NCBI GenBank assembly: GCA_025526995.1
Contig: JAHLKG010000034.1
Location: 62,001 to 126,000, forward strand
Direction of reading: 5' to 3'
Origin: Powellomyces hirtus
Lineage: Eukaryota > Chytridiomycota > Chytridiomycetes > Spizellomycetales > Powellomycetaceae
Length of the DNA stretch: 64,000 bases
Shown: positions 1 through 14,608 of the stretch, piece by piece
Layout: each line of letters begins with the position of its first letter
How positions within the stretch are numbered: the first letter of the stretch is position 1
The notes under the pieces: generated by a model
What the model saw: the letters and a program-made list of their open reading frames with translations, nothing else
The model's database searches: none
Told to the model about the DNA's origin: nothing
Program-made: the position numbers and the translations under genes

Positions 1-543
1 GTGAAGCTTGAAGTCTATCTTGGACAGAAACTCTGATTCCATCCTGTTGATGTCGGGCAAGGCAAAGCCAGTCAGCTCCGACCATGTCTTGTTGGTGAAT
101 CGGTTGTCGTCCGTGATCTTCTGCGCGAGGATGACGGCTGCCGTCACCAGACGAGCCTCAGCGACTGCCTCTGGCGAATCGAAGGCTGAAGTAGCAGAGT
201 TGAATTGTGATAGAGAGGCGACTTTTGTGGCTTGTCGCAGACGAATGATGTAGAGGAGTGAGAGGAAGAGTATTGTGCTGGTGACGCCCGACATACGAAC
301 CACCCGACTAACGAACGCCAAGAATGATGGGTGGGCCTGGCCGTTGTTGGCTGGTCGGTTCGGCCAAGTACGATGGACGACGAAGCATATGAACTTGGCG
401 ACCCGCTGAGGCTTCGGGTTGGCAGTGGAGAGAATCGGAGAAGGGCTTCGCATTGGCAGCACTCTCCGAGAGCACTGTTGATGGTGGGTCATTGGTTTTA
501 CTGAGGCGGAGGGAAGCACTGTGCTTCCAGACCATATGGCCAT
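1..543 (-). CDS. PHO80/Pcl-type cyclin, 3' part outside window
   Basis: An open frame on the minus strand runs from an ATG at 543 (alternatives at 501 and 453) to the window edge with no stop, so the C terminus is missing. The translation fits a Pcl/Pho80 cyclin box: an N-terminal Ser/Pro/basic stretch, a helix around FLAFVSRVVR, then TSTILFLSLLYIIRLRQ, and the family signature AVILAQKITDDNRFTNKTW followed by INRMESEFLSKIDFKLH. Proteins of this family activate Pho85-like cyclin-dependent kinases and link nutrient state to cell cycle or polarity. No intron is needed in the visible part. The start is uncertain because three in-frame ATGs precede the cyclin box. Confidence 0.85.
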   Translation of the reverse strand, partial: MAIWSGSTVLPSASVKPMTHHQQCSRRVLPMRSPSPILSTANPKPQRVAKFICFVVHRTWPNRPANNGQAHPSFLAFVSRVVRMSGVTSTILFLSLLYIIRLRQATKVASLSQFNSATSAFDSPEAVAEARLVTAAVILAQKITDDNRFTNKTWSELTGFALPDINRMESEFLSKIDFKLH

Positions 544-2370
544 TGTAGAGAGAAGGACGTTGGCGAGAGAAGGGATGTATTGTATATGTCGTCGGATTCG
601 GACATTGGCGTGGGAAAGGAATACTCGGCTTTGTATAAAACCTGTTCGCGCACACAGCCAGCTTGCTGCTGAGGTTTGCCAGATGTGACGATGGTGGCCG
701 GGTGTGAAAGGCGCCGGTCATTTTTGCTCACGAATGATAATTTTCCCTTTTGCCAGAGGAACCGTGTTGTGTATGTGTGTGTGTGTGTTGTGAGGGGTGG
801 GCTTCGGCGGCTTCAACGAAAAGGAGTAGAGAGCCATAGCATGGTGGAATATCTGATCCTTCTCCCCCTTCGTCCGCGCGCTCGGCGCGCGTGCAAAAAG
901 CGTTCAGATTCACACAACCTGCCGCGCGCAAAGTGTCCATGGTTGCCCAAGCAGCGGATCTCGCGCAAACGGGGAACTCGCGTCCGTGGGGTTCATGGGC
1001 CAGTCAGAAAAAAATGTTCATGAATCATGAATGGGGTTGTTTAGGTCGTGGCAAGTGGGAGTCGGACCCGGCAAGAAACGAAAAAAAGTCTCGGATCAAA
1101 CAATGCCCAGTAGTGTGTTCAAAACTCCAAACAGACGGACGTCAAACGGCACTCCGCGAAAAAATGTCTTCGCGACGTGTCCACTGTTCACACCCCCCTC
1201 TCATCTCGAGTCTCACGTCCTCAACCCATGCGGAATGGTCCCCTTTCTCGTGCCAGTCGAAGCAAAAGCAAAGCCGTTGAGACATGACGCCTGACCGACA
1301 GAACATGTCAAAATTTCTAACACACAATTGGTGTTTGACCATTTTTCTTGGAAACTAACCCCAGGCTAGCGCGCGATCCACACAAAAAATTTATCGATAA
1401 AACGCGGAGCTACCTCGGTGTCACCGCCCCGCCGTCACCGTCACTTGTCGGACTCGCCGGATGCTGGATGGTGCACCCATATTTTGAGTTGGGATTCAAC
1501 TTTGACGCCCAGAAAAAGAAAAAGGAAAATAAATGCTTGATCGCGATCCCTGGCCTTTCCTTTCATGGAAGGCGAAAACAAAAAGGTGCAAACATTTCCG
1601 TGGCAGCGACGCGGCATGGTGGCACCCAAGTCGACCCTGGGCTTGTCAGCTACTAGCGAACAAAAGCAATGCCTGCCGCCCACTAGCACTCAGCCAAGGC
1701 AATCAAGTAAGGGGGCGGACGCACTATATTTACCGCTTTTGCCAAACAACATGAGTGGACCATATGTCTCTACTGACCAGATAAGAGCCGGAACGCACAC
1801 GCGCGCTAAAGGTGTTACTCCAAAAGAATCCGCGTATGCGTTCATGGCTCACTGGCCCTGACTCCTGATGGGATTGGCTGGATCATCTCTGGATTGGCCC
1901 TTGGATCGAGGCGATCGTTTGTGCACCACCCATCCATGACAGAAAGATGACAGAAAGTGCTCACCATGTCGAACAGTAGCAGAGCGTGCCCGGACACTCT
2001 CTGTCTACAAGATAGACAAGTGGGTCCCGACTCGCCAACTGGCGCTTCTCCGATCAATCTGATGGAACAGATGATGCCAGAGGGAGGAGCAACATCCATC
2101 GGAGAAGCGCGTGACTGCTAAAAGACACACGGGGATACCAGTAGGGCTCTGCTCATTTCGCGACCTGCAACAATTGCCAAAACCCAAAACGCTGCACATG
2201 TCAAAGAGCAAAAAGTGTATATTTGAACCGACACCCACACACTCGTCTTCGGCAGTCACATATAGAAGTGCCTATACATATCCATCTCCCTATCCAGCAC
2301 TAGCAACCGACTGCTGGTTTTCTTTACGCACCGCGTCTCATGCAAAACAAAAAAGAAAGCTGATTATGTC
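544..2370. other. Intergenic region, 1.8 kb
   Basis: No coding stretch is supported; all ORFs are short and show no family motif. It holds the cyclin promoter and the 3' flank of the kinase gene. A (TG)n microsatellite lies at about 769-790. Confidence 0.6.
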
Positions 2371-5947
<3,577 letters not shown>

Positions 5948-7775
5948 GCTTTCGTCCAAAGAAACTACGAAGCCAGAGTCACCACGTGAAACAGCACGAA
6001 AGTGACGTCGGGCTCGATAGTTCTTGATGCGATTGGCAATGTCGGTGGAAACGCTGGTGAGGGCGCAACCAATGACTCTCGTTATGAAAGACGTCGTGAA
6101 ATCTGATTGGGGGGTATGTGGGTGTATGAAAAGTGAGAATGCTCGACCGGACAGTAGAGCTTTGTGCCGGTGGTCTGTCGTTAGTCCGAAATGTCGTTGT
6201 TGTGTGAAAAAGTTTCAAATCACTCGCATCCACTGTCCACATTTCAATCCTACCTTTCTCGGTTGTGCTTCAACAAATGCACAACGATTCCGGAATCGTA
6301 TCCAGGGGGATCCACAGAGGGATGGGATGTATGGTTTACAACTGTGGTAGGATTTCAATGAATAATTCCAAGGAATGGTTGTTTGCAGGAGAATGGATGA
6401 AGTGGAGGGATAGGGGGGTAATACCAAAAGTCGCTTGCTTTTGTGGCAAAACGGCGGGCAGACTTTCATTCATGAAAGCTCGTTGAGCGGAGAAAGACAT
6501 CTACAGATCCTTGTTCGCTGAGTTTGCATACCGTAATGTTTCCGGAAATAGGAACATGCTTACCATATACCAGCCCGGCCATTTTTCCTATCCTTTGGGC
6601 TGAATGTTGGTGGCCCCGAAAGCCATAAGGGCCCACATGTGTCTTCTTATGGAAGCCAAGCATGGGTTCAGCAAGCCATCAAGACATTCATTCTCTGGAA
6701 TTGATAGCTCTTTCTGTTTCTCAGAGTACGCATTTGCCACACATATAGACGTTCGGAATATCCATGTCAACATTTTGAAAAAGGAAGTCCGCTCGCTTAC
6801 GTGATGAGAGGGACGCGCTGCTCACTGACGGGGTTTGGTCTTGGGGGGTGGCGCTCGTGAACAATTAATTGACATAGAAAAAAGCTCAAAACCCGTAATA
6901 CATATATGCGTTCTTTGCGTATGCTCTAGTCCATGAAAACAATCGTTGAAGCAAACAGGTTGTGTCTTGTTTTTTTATATATCTGCGTGCACACGATTTA
7001 ATAGAGCGCCACTGACGGTGGGGAAGGCAAAAATCAAACAACGTTTGCCGACCCCTTTGGCAGCATCATGACAGCAGCCTTTTTTCACTCCCATCCGTCC
7101 ATGGGCAATCGAACAGCTGTCCTTCTGCTGAAACGCTGACGCGGACCGTTGCTCGGTTGACGGCTTTTGTTCACAGCCAGCGTGGTCGGAGATGGTTTCG
7201 AGCGTGCCTTTTGACTCTGTACACGTGACGGTTTGCGGGTCAGGGTGAGGGTGATGAGTGGTGACAGCTGGTCGGTCGTTGGGGCCAGTGACGTGGCCAC
7301 GTCGCTAGTGTGACATTTGCTTACGTGAGAGTCGCGAAAACCCGGCCACAGATACGCACACTGACCTCGCGAATAGGGAAAAGGAAAAAAAGTGAACACT
7401 TCATGGATGACCTTTCGTTCGCAGACCCGACTCGGACGACAAAAGCCGTACTATCACAGTCAACCCTTGGATGGGAATCAGCGGCGCCTTGTAACTCTGC
7501 TGGTGTTGTACCCGCTAAATCAACCCTTTTGCTTGACCCGGCAGTTTTTGCTCGGGGCGTTCAAGTTCATCAGTCAGTCATCAACTTGAAAGTGGTGGCT
7601 CTCCTCTCTTTTCCTTTCCAAGTTCCAACGTCGCGCGTGTGTTGTCTTCTTGTCTTGCGGGCTGGCGGTATCCAGAGTCTAAAACTCTACAAGTCGTACA
7701 TCTTCCCTCCCCCCACTCCACTCCTTTCTGCAATTCCAATTCCGCACACTTTCTCAACACACGGGTCACCAAACC
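5948..7775. promoter_or_regulatory. Divergent intergenic region, 1.8 kb
   Basis: It separates the kinase (-) from a membrane-protein gene (+) and must hold both promoters. No convincing gene is seen. On the minus strand, frame in phase with the kinase start stays open to about 6216 and reads like protein near 5950-6060, but it lacks an ATG. Confidence 0.5.
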
Positions 7776-9025
7776 ATGCGTCGGCCAAAGAACGGCCTCC
7801 TCGCCAGCGGCCTGTTCCTGCTCTCTCTGCAGAGCACTGTCAACGCGCAAGGTAAGACGGCCCCATCTTTTTATCGCCTTGTCGAGAAGGCAATTGGGCT
7901 GACCACTTCTCCGCCACTCTTTCCATCTCAGCCGCCACATTTTCATTCGACTTCTCCAACAATGGCATCTGGGTAGCAGGCTCTTCCCAAACCGTCACAT
8001 TCACACTCAACAGAGTTATCCAGGATACCCTCTTTCTCGAGTCAGTAACGCTCGGGCCTTCTGTACCCGTCGCCGGTGCCGAAGTGTTCAATGTCTGCGG
8101 CGACTTGAAAGTGGCCGGTGCGCAACTCAATACTCCGTGTCCCGCTGGAGTATGCACAACCGTCAACTGCAGGGTCACGGTTCCGGCCGACTACCCGACC
8201 GTGAAGGGGATGGAGGCCATAGCAAAATGGAAGGACTGTAAGGAGATGCCGTTGATTGGAACAGCGGTCCCTTTCTGCGGAGGAACCATCAGCATTACGA
8301 AATCGCTGCTGGCGATTGCTGAAGGTGCTCCAGTGCCTGGACCCACGCCACCTCCCCAAACGACCCCCGCTTCCGCCACGCCGACTCGCCCGCCCGCCAC
8401 TCCCACGCCCGTATCCTCCACTTCCTCCCTCCCTCTGTCCACCACCGCATCCGCATCTGCCACCTCCCGACCTACAACGACGGCCGCTCCAGTACCCGAA
8501 AAGCCCAACGCAACGTCGAATGCGGTCATTGAGTCGGGCCGCGGGACCGCGGACGAGTCAGATTCGAACAGCACGGGCCGCACTCTGGGCATCATTGGTG
8601 GAATTATCGGCGGGCTGATGGCACTCATCATCGGCGGCGCGTTTGCGTGGCGATACCGGCGTCGCAAGGCGGCTGCTTCCAAATGGAATCCCGATTTCGG
8701 CACCCTGAACAACCGCCCCCAACGGCTGTCCTACTTTGCCAAGGCGTCCCTGCCCGCGCTGCCACCCACGACCGAGCAGCCAGTCGCGCCGCCCCGGCAA
8801 GATGTCTACCGATATCCCAGCCCCGACCCGTACTCGATGCAACAGCAGCAACAACAGAACCAGTATGGCCGCGCCGAGTACGGGTTCTCGCCATACAACA
8901 TCAACACGATCCAGGAAACTGGCGGCTTGAATCGTCTCTCCACGACAAAGACACTAGGCCTGCATGTCGTCAACTGGGAACCGGACATGAACACGCCATC
9001 CTTACCCGAGCGGCGGCAACCATAG
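7776..9025 (+). CDS. Secreted/type I single-pass membrane protein, unknown function
   Basis: Two exons (7776-7851, 7932-9025) joined by an 80-nt intron give 389 aa. A signal peptide (residues 1-25, hydrophobic core LLASGLFLLSLQ) leads into a globular ectodomain of about 130 residues with several cysteines (FNVCGDLKVAG, CPAGVCTTVNC, KWKDC). A Pro/Thr/Ser-rich stalk of about 100 residues follows, then one membrane span rich in Gly and Ile (TLGIIGGIIGGLMALIIGG), a basic stop-transfer (WRYRRRK) and a cytosolic tail of about 110 residues with a Gln run. The plan resembles fungal cell-surface sensors, but I recognise no named domain. It is convergent with CDC123. Confidence 0.85.
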
Positions 9026-9442
9026 TCTAAGTAGAATGCAGCATAATCCACCTTGACTTTTTCCCGGCGTATCTTTGCGTACAAAATAGCAGCAGTAGGG
9101 TGTAAATAGCCTGTGCCGGTGGCGTATGCAGATTATGTAGATTTTACCCCCTGTCCTTTCCTCGTCCCGCGTATCTCCTTACATTCCCCAAGTACTCCTC
9201 TTCATGCAGTTTCCTCTTTCCACTATACACCTACTCTCACTTACCGTGACTCGTAATATACTCCGTCAACAAGTATGAACAACAAGGGCCTTTTCTGAAA
9301 CTATCTATCTTGTTTGAGAATTTGATGTGACATGTAAACTCTATATATACAAATGGATAGTGGAGACAGCAAAGCCGCGATGAGTTGCGAGATAAAACCG
9401 CTACCTCGAAGAACGAGAAACTGCACCAGGATCGCAGTGTGC
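9026..9442. other. 3' flanks of two convergent genes
   Basis: This AT-leaning stretch lies between the stop of the membrane-protein gene and the stop of CDC123. No gene is seen; it presumably holds both 3' UTRs. Confidence 0.5.
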
Positions 9443-11065
9443 TCATACAGCATCATAGACATTACGGCGGAACCGTTCGGCAAACTCATCTATGGATCCG
9501 CCATTGGACAGATCTATTGCGTCGCGTGGGAGGCGGTTCATGGTATATGCGGGGTGGGCGCTGTTGACGGCCCTTGCTTGAGATTCGACGATGCGGAAGT
9601 CGGCGCTGGTCGGGGTTGGGTGTGCTACATGCACCAATAGAACATAAATACAAAAAAAAAAAAACTGAAGAAGTGCGAGATGTGGCAAATACCTGTCAGG
9701 ATCTCATTCCAGGAAAACAGCAGAGGGTCCGTTTCTGGACTGAAGGGGTTGAAATCGAGCAGCCAGACTTTGCGGTTGCGTTGATTGATGTAGACGTCAA
9801 AGACAACTGGCAGAGGGCGGGCGATGAGAACTGCTGTCAGCGCAATATACACAAGATAGAGCGGACACGGATGCGGCGCCAAGCTAAGACTTTTGAGTTC
9901 CCTCTTGGGCTTGTACTCACAACTAGAATCCGGGAACCGGCCTTTGATGTTGTCGGAGAAGAACCGTTCTATAGATGCATGCAGACTCTCGCCCTCATCC
10001 ACCAAGAAATCATAGAAATTTGCAATGTCCCTCTGGGTGATCCCTGCACAACGAAAGCAAGATATAAGTATAACGCCGCAAGCAAGCGCCCACGGTTCAC
10101 ATTTCGCGCCAGACTTGCACCTACCTATGAGCACATTATCACGGACAAAGCACCGAAACTCCATGGATGGTATCAGCTCGTACCATTTTCTTAGAACAAG
10201 ATGAAACTGGTCTGGTCGAGCCGGGATCGGCTGTCGTCTCGGTTGGCCATTTTCGTCTGCCGAGGTGTCGTTGTGCTGAACGCAGTTTTCGAAAGCGTGG
10301 CCAAGATCGTGGGCGATGAAGTCGCTTGATTTTAGAAGGAGGAAGACGTCGGCGGCCGAGACGCATTTGAGCGTTGAGCCGGTTGCGACCCAGCATGCGT
10401 CCTAAGAGCAGAGAGAAAAACAAACTCCGGGGGTGAGATGTACTCAGATGGGAGGGAGAGGGAGCAAGCCAACATACTTTGGGCGAACTCCAATTTAGTT
10501 TTGGAAAGACGGCGCCTCCCATCTCGTCGATAATCTCCTCAATCTGCCTCTGGAGGTCCGGAAACGCCGGATGCGGTCCCTCCTCGCCATCCTCATCGGC
10601 ATCAGCATGCCCTGTCTCTTCCCCTACGACAACCGCTACTCCGTCACGTTCCATATCATCTCCCAAGCCCATTCTCGCCATCATAACTTCCGCATCCTCC
10701 GTGTCTGGCAGTTCCACCACATACGACCCGTTCTCTTTCTCGTCTCCATCATCGCTTTCGTAGCCCGCTGGGTGCTGTCCGTCCCCGTCCAGCGGCAGGA
10801 AGATTCCGTCCGCATTTAGATAGTCGATAAATTCTTCGGATAGTGGGATGCATCGGCTTTTTAATGTGCAGTGTTGGAATGTCGCATGCCAGGCCGGGAA
10901 TGCGCAATGTGAAATGTGGCTGACGGTGATGGGGGGAAATGTTGCGCTGCCGTATGAACTGTCACTGATGTTGTTGCTGCTGTTGTTGGTGGTGGTGTGA
11001 GTTGTAGTTTCCGGGGAACTTGTTGAAGGATCAGCCTCTGTGGACGAGCTTGTCGAAGAAGGCAT
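9443..11065 (-). CDS. CDC123: Cell division cycle protein 123 (eIF2 assembly factor)
   Basis: Five exons (10478-11065, 10125-10401, 9921-10043, 9693-9833, 9443-9624) give 1311 nt, 436 aa. D123-family hallmarks appear in order: FPPITVSHISHCAFPAW, then KSRCIPLSEEFIDYLNADG, then AVFPKLNWSSPKDACW, the core segment around MEFRCFVRDNVLIG, and the ATP-grasp segment KVWLLDFNPFSPETD. The protein is a cytosolic ATP-binding chaperone that promotes assembly of the eIF2 gamma subunit with its partners for translation initiation. An acidic spacer of about 80 residues between the second and third motifs is typical of fungal forms. The N terminus is a Ser/Thr-rich tail of about 45 residues. Confidence 0.95.
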
Positions 11066-11699
11066 GTTGAAGTTTCAACAATTGTGACAAAGCTGAAAGT
11101 TGAATTTCCTCCTTTAAGATACGCGGTGCCGAATGCTTGGAAAAGGTGATCCATCAACCTGTCAATCGTATCCATTCCTACACCTTTCTCGCTTCTCATG
11201 AACCTCAGCGGTCGGCTACAGTAACTCCATGCTTGCCCCCGCCCGCCCCCCCCCCCCCATCTCCCCTCGAGATATGGCCGGTTCCGTTCTTGCAATTGGC
11301 GCACGAAGGGTTTCGCGCGCTGGGAACCACATGACTCGGGAGCTAATGCCGGGTCTCTTGGCCACCCAAATGGGATGGGACATTTTAAGTATTCATCGAT
11401 GAAAATGATACTGTCGAATGGATTCTGTTTGAATGCGTGAACTACACCCAAAGATACAATCTCTTTCTGTGCCATGCTAGCCAAGCGAAGCGAGGTGATT
11501 TGGCTACTCCACAGTCCCAGGAGAAGTGGGAGTCAAGCGTTCTCATTAGTCACGTTTGGCGAAAACGGCTCTGACAGTGTGCGCATATTGTCCGTCTGGA
11601 CCGTGCATTAGAAGCTCAGATTGAAAGACGGGGTCGAAGACCAGACTTTTTTCGAGAGAATTACGGCCGATATAAAGGACATGCTTTTGTGGAAGGGAA
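11066..11699. other. Intergenic region upstream of CDC123
   Basis: No supported gene. A C-rich tract (13 C) lies at 11246-11258. A long minus-strand frame here overlaps the 5' part of CDC123 out of frame and was rejected. Confidence 0.4.
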
Positions 11700-11799
11700 G
11701 TGAAAGGATTGCCTGGTCAAGCGCTGGTGAGTTGTGAACAGATCAAAGAAGCGAAGCGACTGGCGCCATTCTGCAGATGTGAAAGCGAATCAGAAGGAA

Positions 11800-12190
11800 C
11801 TGAATGCCGGGAGGAGAAGTGCAAACCCGTGTTGCCGGGCGTCAGACTACTGCCAAAACTGTGTACATCTTGCGGGCAAAACGCATCCGCCGGCAAATGT
11901 GCGGAAGAGAATTGTGAAAACTGTTGTCAAGACTTCCGGTGTCGGGCACATGCACGGTCAGAGCCGGTTACTCCCGGAGTTGTGCACTTGTTGCCGACAA
12001 AACACACTAAGGCGAGCAGATGCGAGGAAGAGAAGTGTGGAAATTGTTGCCGAGTCGACGAGTGTCTGGCACATCTAGGACGAAGCGGTCCGTTACTCGC
12101 GCCTGAACAAAAACCGAAAGAGAAGTGTGGAAATTGTTGCGACGGTGCGGCACATACAAATTTGAAGCGGCTCGTTACTCGCGCCTCATC
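11800..12190 (+). repeat. Degenerate tandem repeats encoding a Cys-rich zinc-finger-like motif
   Basis: Three diverged copies, about 90-130 nt each, are arranged in tandem. In the frame open from 11700 to 12221, the first copy reads LPKLCTSCGQNASAGKC, then CENCC and CRAH, a C-x2-C-G ... C-x4-C-x2-C-C ... C-x3-H pattern like small zinc modules. In copy two the first half (LPELCTCCRQN) is in a different frame from the second half (CEEEKCGNCC), so a shift of 2 nt separates them. Copy three keeps only KEKCGNCC. The open frame has no ATG. This looks like the remains of a repeat-containing gene, or a gene whose 5' exons I cannot place. The minus strand shows no better candidate. Confidence 0.5.
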
Positions 12191-12221
12191 ATCGCCTGCA
12201 GATTCAATTACTACCCTTTAA

Positions 12222-12735
12222 AACGATGCCGTTGACTGTCACTACTACCTCTGAGTTGATGTGCTCCTTGCACGTATATAGACTTTTTGTCTGACATTGC
12301 TACCCTGGAATCGATATGTGCCTTGCATGTATATAGCCATTGGATGAGGATCTATATCTCGAAAATATATCTTGTTTGTGCTCAAATGTCTCTCGCGTAT
12401 AGTACATTTGCTCATCGGTGACGACTTCTTCTTGCAGTACAATCTGTTTCTCGCAAGCCCGTTCTTGTCAAGAATGCCCCACAGGGATGTCAATCCAGCA
12501 CAACCAGGGCATCATTTGTCATGCGCTCTCCAAGATACGCAGTGAGCAAGAACTGCAGTCTCGAGTCAGCCGAAGGTCAAGAGGATCATTGATGCAGGCA
12601 TTCTCTTTCCCAAATATGATAAAGTACAATGATTTTGCTGTGATGTTATAGGTACATATATGCGTGCAGCAGCAAAAATCGGGAATCAGATCCCTCTCTC
12701 CAAAAGGGGAAATGATGTTGGATACCCGGGACCCT
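12222..12735. other. Intergenic region
   Basis: An AT-rich stretch downstream of the Cys-rich repeat and downstream of MYG1 (minus strand). No gene seen. Confidence 0.4.
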
Positions 12736-13918
12736 TTACATGGTCAAAGCCTTTTGTGCCATCTTCATTGCGCCCTCCTAAATGGTGAATGGGAATTTAA
12801 TCAAATGATATAAGGATACAAGAATCCAACAAGTTGCGCACCTTCGTCTGGTTTCCTCCAATGAATCCGCTGGCGTGGACAAACACGCCTCCGGGTATGC
12901 CGGTCATGTCGCTGAGTGCCTGGTCGCGAATCCCTCTCCATGGCTCCGGGAGGGGTTTCCGGCTCTGGAACGATTCTGGTGTGACCGAAACGGCCTGGAT
13001 GCGCCACTGCTTGGCAGTGTCATCTTCGTAAAGCACGTATAGCGGTTTCTTCGCGTCATCTATCTTCTGCTCCTCTTCCAGAATGTGGAGGTGCTCCTTC
13101 CACGGGCAGAACCGGTCCAGCACCATGATGTGACCGTTCGGGTCATACTGAGTCCGCGCTTCCAGAGCACGCACGACCAGCTCCCGTCCAGGCAGCCACG
13201 CGAGCGCAGTGTACCGAACGCGGTCATGGAACTCTGCGCCGACCATCGCGACGGCCTTCATGAAGCGCTCCTGGTAATCCACGTTCTCCTCGTTCCACCA
13301 CGGGTTGAGCTTGCCGACGCGCGAGCTGGCGTTCGTGGGGTCACGGTATTTGGGTTTCTGAGCCGCATCGTATTGCGACACTCCGTTGTCGATGCCGTCG
13401 AACGCGAGGACGAAGTCATCGTAGATCTTTTGGTACACCACGTCCAATTTGGGATCCGATTCCTGCCAGCCGAGGATCTGCGCCACAACCCTCCGTCCAA
13501 AATGCTTGTACACGAGTCCCGCCGATGAGAGCAGGATATCGTAATTGGGTCCAAAAGTTTCCTTGAATCCGCGCTGGTGGTGGTCAAATCGGAGTTTCTC
13601 CGGGACGTACTCGCCGCCGACGTCGACGACAATGTCCGCTTTGGCAATGACGGCTGGGTCGCGTGACCGCACGACGTCGGCATCTTTGTACTCGGGTAGC
13701 TGCTGCAGCATGTAGACTGCAAGCGACTCGTCGGCATGGAAGCTTCCGCTGTGGGTGGTAATGACTTTCTGTAGAATTTGCAGAGTTGACGAGAAGCGGG
13801 TGGTCAGCAGTGCCGGTGGACGCAACAAAGTCCTTGTCGCCGAGCGTCCATGACACTGAATCTTACTAACTGCGGACAGCAGCCACAGATTTCTTCTCAA
13901 TACCTTGGTTGCCAACAT
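12736..13918 (-). CDS. MYG1: MYG1 family exonuclease (UPF0160)
   Basis: Two exons (12842-13918, 12736-12777) with a 64-nt intron give 372 aa. The start at 13918 yields a basic, hydrophobic, mitochondrial-type leader (MLATKVLRRNLWLL). An in-frame ATG at 14083 exists, but the extra residues look non-coding. The DHH-like core is clear: ITTHSGSFHADESLAVYML, VVRSRDPAV, VVDVGGEYVPEKLRFDHHQRG. The conserved C-terminal part includes NPWWNEENVDYQERFMKAV, then WRIQAV and FVHASGFIGGN. The second exon (EGAMKMAQKALTM) restores the conserved end; without splicing the frame would run into unrelated residues. MYG1 is a 3'-5' RNA exonuclease acting in nucleus and mitochondria. Confidence 0.95.
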
Positions 13919-14608
13919 TTTCGACTGTAGTGATCGCTTCAATGTGGAGAAAAGGGCAATCGTTCGCACCTCCGCGTTCGCGCTCCATGAACCCCACCCA
14001 CGTGACCGGGTCTTTCTGACCTCACGTGACTTCGCCACAATAGTTCCGCAACTTGCTGATTGTAGTGAACGCTCTGTATCCATTCATTCCGCTCTGCACG
14101 AGAAAAGAAATACATGATATCAGACATATACAAAGTGCTGTATCAGTGCCATCGGCACAGGAGTCAATCAATCACCTCATGGCCATCTCCTATCTGCTTC
14201 ACTTGTTTTGTTTCCACGTTTACCTGCTTTATGTCTGACATCCCCTAATGCAAGCTCTATAAGCCGTGGGCTCTGATGGTTTCTCGGCAAAGGGTTGGGC
14301 CAAGTGGATGTGGGAATACAATCTTCCCAGTTCTCAAATAGAAGGGAGGGGTATGAGGGGCCCCAATGAAATGATCATTGAAGCTCCTCGTCCTGTCATT
14401 TGCTTCTTCAACGCCTTCATTTCTTTCATCTACGGCTTCTTTTTTGTCTCTCACTTGCCCGGACCGCAGTGGAAGGGTGATGCACTGATGATTCCGGGGC
14501 AACAACAGACATAAAGAAGGGCATTACAATGCAGAAACAGATGTCGTGTTTCATAATCCTATGCAAGGGCAAAACAGATACAATATATATGAACATCAAC
14601 ACCATAAC
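13919..14608. other. Intergenic region between MYG1 and sulfite oxidase
   Basis: No gene seen. It holds the MYG1 promoter and the 3' flank of the sulfite oxidase gene. Confidence 0.45.

Noticed and set aside
10861..11484. A 207-codon minus-strand frame with ATG upstream of CDC123
   Set aside because: It overlaps the conserved CDC123 first exon in another frame and its residues show no family pattern.
12842..14083. Upstream start for MYG1 at 14083
   Set aside because: The extra 55 residues lack targeting or domain features, while the start at 13918 gives a typical mitochondrial leader.
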